This document shows, piece after piece, positions 1 to 5,383 of a stretch of DNA of 8,303 nt; position 1 is the stretch's first letter, and every line of letters starts with the position of its first letter. The stretch comes from Bacteroidales bacterium UBA932 (lineage in GTDB: Bacteria; Bacteroidota; Bacteroidia; Bacteroidales; UBA932): positions 407 to 8,709 of the forward strand of contig DBDM01000129.1 of NCBI GenBank assembly GCA_002293585.1, read 5' to 3'. The translations under genes and the position numbers were made by a program. The notes under the pieces were generated by a model. That model had not been told where the DNA came from. It made no database searches and worked only from the letters and a program-made list of their open reading frames with translations.

Positions 1-1976
1 CCGATTTTAATCGGGGTAAAGGTAACGCCGTCATTACTGCCATAAAACGATACTGCTTTTGCATTCAGGTATACCTGAAAATTCCGGTTGGTCAGCACAA
101 TGGTATTAAATGTCATTGGCTTTCCAAAATCTATGGTTGCCCAAACCTGGTCGGTATCCGGAACGAACACGCCGTTATAATTCTTGCCCGGTTTCACCAT
201 CGACAGGCAGGTGGTGATATCACCGTCTACCAGGCTGCCCGGAGCATTGGATATAGGCTCATCCACAGGAAGCGCATGAGAGGTGGTCACCGTCCAACTG
301 CCGTCATTAATGATGTCTTCGCTTTCAAAAGTATAGACGCCACCCTTGTCGACCAAACGGTAGACGTAAGGTTGTGAAACACTTTTTGCCGTTCCGTTTT
401 CCAGCAGCATGGTGACTCCTACCTTATAATCGTAGGTATTGGCCCTCATTTCCTCTATAGGCACGGTGATTTCAAAAGTATTGCCCGCGGGTTTGTCTAC
501 AAAGCCCACGCAATTATAACCGCTTGAGCCGCCCAAAAAGGTTTCGGTGGCATTGAAAAAGCGCACCACCACGTCGGTTACCGCAATGGGTGCGGTGAAA
601 CTGCCCTTCACGGTGCAGCTCCCTCCTGCTATGTCCACCGCCGTAATTTTTACCGTGGCCGTCACTGTTTCGTAAAAGGTTCTGTTTTCAAATGACGATA
701 TCCGGCAATTATTCATCACCGCTGCACTGGCATGGTGCAAAAAGGTACTGGTCTTGCCATAGGTCGTGTTCCCTGCCCCCATTAAGGTCATTTTAAAGGC
801 CGGGTCATTTTTTTGCGAATAGGAAGGGCCTACATGCGGCTCGTTGAGCGCATGGCCAAGTTCGTGAAATATGCCGCCTATAGAATTGTTGGTAAGGCCG
901 CCCACTGATTTTATCGGCGTGCCGTCGATGGGATTTATCTGCAAATTTTCCCAGGCAAAGTCAACAGCATCAGTAGCAAAGCACCATTTGCCCAACCCGT
1001 AGTAGGGCGTGTCGGAATTGTCACCATTGTTAATGGCCGTGAGCACCAGCGAATGTTCGCTGTATTTCGTCAGGTTGTTGGCCGCATAATAAGCGTTAAT
1101 CTCCTCAATCATCTTGTTGCCGCCTCCGGAATACGGATAATCGGCTTTATTCCCTTTCCCTCTTATCGTAACAATCTTCACCAGGCCATTTTCATCCAAG
1201 GGAAGGCCGAAGCTTTTTTCTTCATAGCCCCAATGTTTCATCCATTTGCAAATGTATAGCTGGTGCTTTAGCAGCAAAGTGCTCAAACGCTTCCTGTAGC
1301 CGGCATTTTCATGTTTATCTGCCGGGACAAAGTAAATGACATTCAACCGGGCAATATATTCGCTGTTGCGCGGATCGCCCTTTACATCGTAAAAAATATC
1401 GGGATTGATGGAGGAAACAATAGTTATCTCGTTTGATTTGATATGCTGCGCCTGCGTTTCGCCATAGAATATACTTTGCGCCTTCAGACCATCGTAATTC
1501 AAATCAATCAATTCATCTTCCGTAATACTTGGCTTCAGGGCAGTTTTCACGTCTACCGTAATGGTTGACGAATTCAGATAGCTGTAAGAGTCATTGACCT
1601 TGGCAAAGGTAATCTTCACCGTGTTTTGGTTAATGGCAATTGTAGCCGCAGTAAGGGGTGCTGCTTCCGCATCAACTACCGTAATGCTACCGGCCGACAA
1701 TACGAGCAAGCTGCTAAAAGGCAATTCCAGGGTTGGATTTGACCATTTGATGGTTTTCTCGTTAAATGTCAATTGGGAAGAAAAATTCAACGCATCATTC
1801 AATCCGGTGATTTCAAAGGCTGCTTTTCCATTGACCGTTTGTTTCAGGCTAACGTCCGTGAGTCCGGCATAAACAGGCGGGATCTCCGGTTCTTCTTCTT
1901 TTTCGCTACACGAAAAGAAACTGCAACATAAAATTACCCAAAGAATACACAGGTAAAATTTGTTTTTTTTATTCAT
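1..1976 (-). CDS. Surface lipoprotein zinc metalloprotease (metzincin-like) with C-terminal F5/8 type C domain, 3' end cut
   Basis: The frame is open from ATG at 1976 to the left edge (658 codons, no stop), so the C-terminus is missing. Residues 1-22 form a lipoprotein signal peptide ending in FFS before Cys23; the following SEKEEEPE resembles the acidic surface-export signal of Bacteroidota lipoproteins. Residues about 30-165 look like a beta-rich domain I cannot name. The protease domain (about 205-436) contains HELGHALNEPH at 371-381: His371, His375 and His381 as zinc ligands, Glu372 as catalytic base, and Met399 in LMGAGN as a probable Met-turn. Residues about 437-556 look Ig-like. From about 561 a discoidin-like domain begins, with SWTV, LSMVKPG and YGSNDG motifs related to the upstream neighbour. 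Expected action is peptide-bond cleavage outside the cell; the substrate is unknown. The start is supported by the signal peptide directly after it. A terminator lies just upstream. M60 peptidase was considered and does not fit the zinc motif. Protease class is fairly sure, exact family is not. Confidence 0.85.
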   Translation of the reverse strand, partial: MNKKNKFYLCILWVILCCSFFSCSEKEEEPEIPPVYAGLTDVSLKQTVNGKAAFEITGLNDALNFSSQLTFNEKTIKWSNPTLELPFSSLLVLSAGSITVVDAEAAPLTAATIAINQNTVKITFAKVNDSYSYLNSSTITVDVKTALKPSITEDELIDLNYDGLKAQSIFYGETQAQHIKSNEITIVSSINPDIFYDVKGDPRNSEYIARLNVIYFVPADKHENAGYRKRLSTLLLKHQLYICKWMKHWGYEEKSFGLPLDENGLVKIVTIRGKGNKADYPYSGGGNKMIEEINAYYAANNLTKYSEHSLVLTAINNGDNSDTPYYGLGKWCFATDAVDFAWENLQINPIDGTPIKSVGGLTNNSIGGIFHELGHALNEPHVGPSYSQKNDPAFKMTLMGAGNTTYGKTSTFLHHASAAVMNNCRISSFENRTFYETVTATVKITAVDIAGGSCTVKGSFTAPIAVTDVVVRFFNATETFLGGSSGYNCVGFVDKPAGNTFEITVPIEEMRANTYDYKVGVTMLLENGTAKSVSQPYVYRLVDKGGVYTFESEDIINDGSWTVTTSHALPVDEPISNAPGSLVDGDITTCLSMVKPGKNYNGVFVPDTDQVWATIDFGKPMTFNTIVLTNRNFQVYLNAKAVSFYGSNDGVTFTPIKI

Positions 1977-1999
1977 GTGGTATTATTGACAGGTTTTAT

Positions 2000-2034
2000 A
2001 AAAACAGGACGAGACGATGATGGCCTCGCCCTGT
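2000..2034 (-). terminator. Intrinsic (rho-independent) terminator after the binding-protein gene
   Basis: On the minus strand a 10-bp stem is formed by ACAGGGCGAG (2034-2025) and CTCGTCCTGT (2013-2004), nine Watson-Crick pairs and one G-U pair, with an 11-nt loop. It is followed immediately by a T run (2004-2000). The stem starts 16 bp after the stop codon of the upstream lipoprotein gene and the T run ends 23 bp before the ATG of the protease gene. The plus-strand orientation lacks a T run after the stem, so it appears to work in one direction only. It should end or weaken transcription before the protease gene. Termination efficiency cannot be judged by eye. Confidence 0.75.
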
Positions 2035-2050
2035 TATATACAATCAATGA

Positions 2051-3343
2051 CTATTCAATCACGCCCATGCCAAATTCGGCTATTTGCATGGTATTTCCAC
2101 TGGTACTGCCGGCTCCGGGATAGGTAGGATGCTGGAAGTAGCCTGCACTTGTACCATAATTCTTGGATTGTACGGCTAATTTTACCCTGACATAACGGTA
2201 AGTCGATGGCGTTACCATAATGGTGTGAGGCTTATCTTCTGTGGAGGTGACTCCTCCGACATAGGTAACTTTCTGCGGAATCCAAACAATGCTAGCATCA
2301 GCTCCGGCAGGTTCGGCGGGAGCAATGGCAGTCCACGTTGTCTTATCGTTGCTGCCTTCCAGATAAACGCCGTATACCCGCAGGTAATTATATGCATTGG
2401 TACCTACGCTTCCGTTATCGTTGCTGTAAGTTCCGTTGCGGTGCGACCATTTGATGTACTCAAAGGGTTTTGCTTCTTTCATATCTACAATAAAAGCAGG
2501 TACAGTTCCTACCGGAGGAGCTACACTATTCATAGAGCCGCCCGGTTTCACCAAAGACAGGTAAGAACCGGTATGGCCATCAAACATGTGCTCGGGTTTT
2601 CCGGTTACCGGAGCGGCTTGCGTTCCGCCGTCCCACATATAGCCATAGCCGTTGTGGGTTTCGGTTTCTACCGTCCAGTCGCTACGGTCAATATCCACAG
2701 GCGCTTTATCGAGCACCGCCACGTTAACATCCCTTGACAGGTTGCTGCCGTCGAGTGTTCTAATTGTGACGGTGGTTGTGCCTACACTTACCGGGGTTAT
2801 TACGCCGGTTTCCGGCGTAATGGTAATCACTGCTTCGTCGTTAGAAGTGTAGCTTACCCTCGGATCCCAGGTATCGTCGGGAGCCAATGTTACATGCTGT
2901 CCCAAATTGAAATCGGCGCCGCCTATTTTCAGCTGTACATTGGCGCCTTCGGCCGCTACTGTAATGCTGTTGGCCTTTACCATGTGGTCAGTAACATTCA
3001 CCACAAAGTTGGTGTGTAGGGAGCCGTCGGCTGACGTAATGGTGAGGGTATCCGTGCCTATGCTTACCGGCTTAAGCACCCCCGGTTCGGAGATATCCAG
3101 TACTTCGGGATGCTTGTTGGAGTACGTTACCGCAACGCCCGCCGGGATGGTTACCACGGTGAGCGGCAAGGTGGTGTTGTCTTTAAAGGAAAGCTGCATC
3201 GAATTTGATACGAAAACTGCTTCTTTCACGGCAATGGAAAGCACCTTCCCGTCACTGTCTTTCGGGTCAAACCCTTTGGGTTCGCAGCTGCCCATGACAA
3301 TCAGCATACATGCTGCGAATAATATATATATATTCTTTTTCAT
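2051..3343 (-). CDS. SusE/F-position surface binding lipoprotein: two Ig-like (BIG2-type) domains plus F5/8 type C domain
   Basis: This is a complete 430-residue protein. The signal peptide (MKKNIYILF...) ends in the lipobox VMGS before Cys20, predicting a lipid anchor and probable surface display. Two Ig-like repeats follow at about 34-118 and 124-210; each ends with the same pattern, GVLKPVSIGTDTLTI at 88-102 and GVITPVSVGTTTVTI at 180-194, typical of BIG2-type domains. Residues 221-430 form an F5/8 type C (discoidin/CBM32-like) domain with SDWTV, FDGHTGSYLSLVKPGG (254-269) and LEGSNDKTTWT. I see no catalytic motif. The position directly after SusD is that of SusE/SusF-type glycan-binding proteins, so I infer that it captures ligand for the SusCD transporter, the Ig domains acting as a spacer. 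It starts 23 bp after the susD stop behind an A/T-rich leader without Shine-Dalgarno sequence, so co-transcription is likely. The true ligand, glycan or glycoprotein, is unknown. Confidence 0.9.
   Translation of the reverse strand: MKKNIYILFAACMLIVMGSCEPKGFDPKDSDGKVLSIAVKEAVFVSNSMQLSFKDNTTLPLTVVTIPAGVAVTYSNKHPEVLDISEPGVLKPVSIGTDTLTITSADGSLHTNFVVNVTDHMVKANSITVAAEGANVQLKIGGADFNLGQHVTLAPDDTWDPRVSYTSNDEAVITITPETGVITPVSVGTTTVTIRTLDGSNLSRDVNVAVLDKAPVDIDRSDWTVETETHNGYGYMWDGGTQAAPVTGKPEHMFDGHTGSYLSLVKPGGSMNSVAPPVGTVPAFIVDMKEAKPFEYIKWSHRNGTYSNDNGSVGTNAYNYLRVYGVYLEGSNDKTTWTAIAPAEPAGADASIVWIPQKVTYVGGVTSTEDKPHTIMVTPSTYRYVRVKLAVQSKNYGTSAGYFQHPTYPGAGSTSGNTMQIAEFGMGVIE
2799..2821. repeat. Perfect 10-bp inverted repeat inside the binding-protein gene
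   Basis: On the plus strand ATTACGCCGG (2799-2808) and CCGGCGTAAT (2812-2821) are exact reverse complements around a 3-nt spacer. The repeat lies in codons for the end of the second Ig-like domain (TITPETGVITP region, about residues 174-184). The mRNA could form a strong hairpin here. No T run follows on either strand, so it is not a terminator. It may simply result from codon choice in a repeated ITP...ITP peptide. Confidence 0.6.
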
Positions 3344-3366
3344 ACGTACATTATTTTATTTTTTAA

Positions 3367-5364
3367 TTAACGTGCTATATCCTGCCAGCCGGGGCTTTGT
3401 GTAAGATTTTTATTCAATTCAAGTTCCTGTAGGGGAATAGGGTTGTAATAGTACCTGTCGTCCCATCTCACCACACCGTTGCTTACATTCGGGCTCTTCG
3501 GATAACCGATGATGAAGCCGTCGCCATCTACAAACACATCTACATTGAGTTTAGCTTGCGGTGCATTTTTTGCTTTGCTGGTGTTGGAACCATCATACAG
3601 CGCCTGTTTTTCGGGCGTAAATTTCATGCCACGTACGGGCTTTTCAATAAATTTACCGGCTTTCCAGCGCACGAGGTCTTCGCGGCGCAGGCCTTCAATA
3701 GCCATTTCTATGCGGCGTTCGCGGCGGATCTCACGCAGGAGGGGCGACACCGAATAATCCAGGTAGGTGGCGTTGAGTTGGTCTAAACGCGCGTCGGCAG
3801 GCTCGCTTCCTATGGTTAACTTGGCGTTCGGATAGGTCGTAAAGTTAAATCCGGCGCGGGTCCTCAGCTTATTAATGGTGGCATCTACATCTGCCTGAGT
3901 AAGGGTTCCAAGCTCGGCTTTGGCTTCGGCCAGCATGAGCAACACTTCGCCGTAGCGGAATATCAGCGCCGTTTGGCTTCCGCTGGTGGTACTCTGGTTA
4001 TCAATCTGGGCATTGGTCCAGTGCTTGATGAACATGTAGCCGGTGACACAGGGGCCACCTACAGGCGTCTGGTTGGCCAGAGGACAATTATAATTAATTT
4101 CCGGATATTTCCGGCCTTGGAGCGCTTCATTAATGGCTCCACCATTTTCATCACGATTAAAAATAGTGATGTATTCACCGGGTTTTACTACAGTTTGCTT
4201 CAGGCGTGGGTCGCGGTTGTCTAATTCGCGCCAGTCGTCGCCGTCATAGCCTTTGAAGAGCGGGCTTGTGCCAATGGCCTGGCCGTCGATGCAGAGGTAA
4301 TCGTCTACCAAATCCTTGGTCACTCCCTTGCAGTAGCGTCCGGAGGCATTGCCGCGGTTCATGGCGTGGTAACGCCCGGTAGCGTGCCCTATTTTGGCAG
4401 CATCATACACGCGAGCAAAAATCGCTTCCTTGTGGTTGGCGCCACCCAGGCCATTTTGCCTGAACAAGTTCCAATAGGAACTCGGGGTAGTCGTTACTTC
4501 GGGGCTGTTCGTGTTGAACAAATCGTAAGCACCCGTTGTCATGATGGCTTCGCAGGCCGTAACACATTCATTCAAGAATTTATTAGCGTCCGGCAAGTTC
4601 AATTCGGTATGGTATTTGCGGAAGGTGCCTTCAAAGAGGCAGAAGCGCGCTTTCAGGGCGTTTGCCATACTTTTGTTAATACGTCCGTCGGCAGGGCCGG
4701 TAGTGGCCGTAAGGTTGGCCACGGCAAAATTCAAACAGGCCAGTATACTGTCGGCCAAAGCTACGCGGGGAGTGCGGGGAGCATACAGTTCCGGCGATTC
4801 AGTGGTCAGGTCGGTTTCCAGCCAGGGTACTTCGCCGAGGGCCACTATTTTCCAATAATAGTCAAAGGCTTTGAAGAAATAGGCTTCGGCCAGATAGTTG
4901 TTCAATTCGGTGGGATTATCCGTCACAATTTGTTTGGCCTGCCGGATGAAATAATTGATGCTACGCAAGTTGCCCCAGCGCCAGCCGGTATTATCAGCGT
5001 TTTCAATACTGGTTGTTGCAGAAGCCGGCACCCGCCAGGTACCCTGCAGGCGATTGACTAAATCGCCCGATTGGTTACTAAATCCCATGGCATTGTCGGT
5101 GAACAGGTCGCCGTATACCAGCTGGCTCCCGCGGGTAATGTAAAAGGGCGGCGTATATTGGTAGGCGTTCCCACTCTGGTGCCCTGTACCGTAGATACTG
5201 TAAAACTGGTTCAGGTAAATCCTGAGTTCGGCCGGGGTTTTCAGGAACGTGCCGTCGGCCAGCGTATTGATAGGGTCGCGCTGCATGTAATCATCATTGC
5301 ACGAGGACAGGACAAAGCCTACAGACATGCAGGTAATGGCTATATATTTTATAATTTTTTTCAT
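3367..5364 (-). CDS. susD: SusD/RagB-family nutrient-binding outer-membrane lipoprotein
   Basis: This is a complete 665-residue SusD homologue, somewhat long for the family. The signal peptide MKKIIKYIAITC... ends in LSS before Cys22, followed by NDD, an acidic run typical of surface-exported lipoproteins. The N-terminal SusD-like domain carries WRWGNLRSINYFI (128-140) and LAEAYFFKAFDYYW (158-171), the TPR-like helices that contact SusC. The C-terminal RagB/SusD domain has FRYGEVLLMLAEAKAELG (469-486), RRERRIEMAIEGLRREDL (547-564) and the signature ending NPIPLQELELNKNLTQSPGW (641-660). SusD proteins cap the SusC barrel as a hinged lid and bind the substrate before import. It lies 19 bp after the susC stop and 23 bp before the next start, so one operon is very likely. 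The symbol denotes family only: nothing indicates starch as substrate, and family members also bind other glycans or peptides (RagB). Confidence 0.97.
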   Translation of the reverse strand: MKKIIKYIAITCMSVGFVLSSCNDDYMQRDPINTLADGTFLKTPAELRIYLNQFYSIYGTGHQSGNAYQYTPPFYITRGSQLVYGDLFTDNAMGFSNQSGDLVNRLQGTWRVPASATTSIENADNTGWRWGNLRSINYFIRQAKQIVTDNPTELNNYLAEAYFFKAFDYYWKIVALGEVPWLETDLTTESPELYAPRTPRVALADSILACLNFAVANLTATTGPADGRINKSMANALKARFCLFEGTFRKYHTELNLPDANKFLNECVTACEAIMTTGAYDLFNTNSPEVTTTPSSYWNLFRQNGLGGANHKEAIFARVYDAAKIGHATGRYHAMNRGNASGRYCKGVTKDLVDDYLCIDGQAIGTSPLFKGYDGDDWRELDNRDPRLKQTVVKPGEYITIFNRDENGGAINEALQGRKYPEINYNCPLANQTPVGGPCVTGYMFIKHWTNAQIDNQSTTSGSQTALIFRYGEVLLMLAEAKAELGTLTQADVDATINKLRTRAGFNFTTYPNAKLTIGSEPADARLDQLNATYLDYSVSPLLREIRRERRIEMAIEGLRREDLVRWKAGKFIEKPVRGMKFTPEKQALYDGSNTSKAKNAPQAKLNVDVFVDGDGFIIGYPKSPNVSNGVVRWDDRYYYNPIPLQELELNKNLTQSPGWQDIAR

Positions 5365-5383
5365 CTCGTTATTCGTTTAATGG

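Noticed and set aside
1..1976. M60-type (enhancin-like, mucin-active) peptidase, which often carries F5/8C or CBM32 domains
   Set aside because: M60 needs HExxH followed by a distant Glu ligand; here a third His sits at the metzincin spacing and a Met-turn follows, so a metzincin fits better.
3315..3350. The alternating AT run (AATATATATATATT) as a promoter or origin element
   Set aside because: It encodes the signal-peptide residues near NIYIL of the binding lipoprotein, and the preceding gap is only 23 bp after susD, so an operon junction explains it better.
4366..5061. Plus-strand open frame of 231 codons opposite susD
   Set aside because: It lies wholly antisense to a well-supported SusD gene, has no recognisable domain, and its composition mirrors the coding strand. 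It is a shadow frame.
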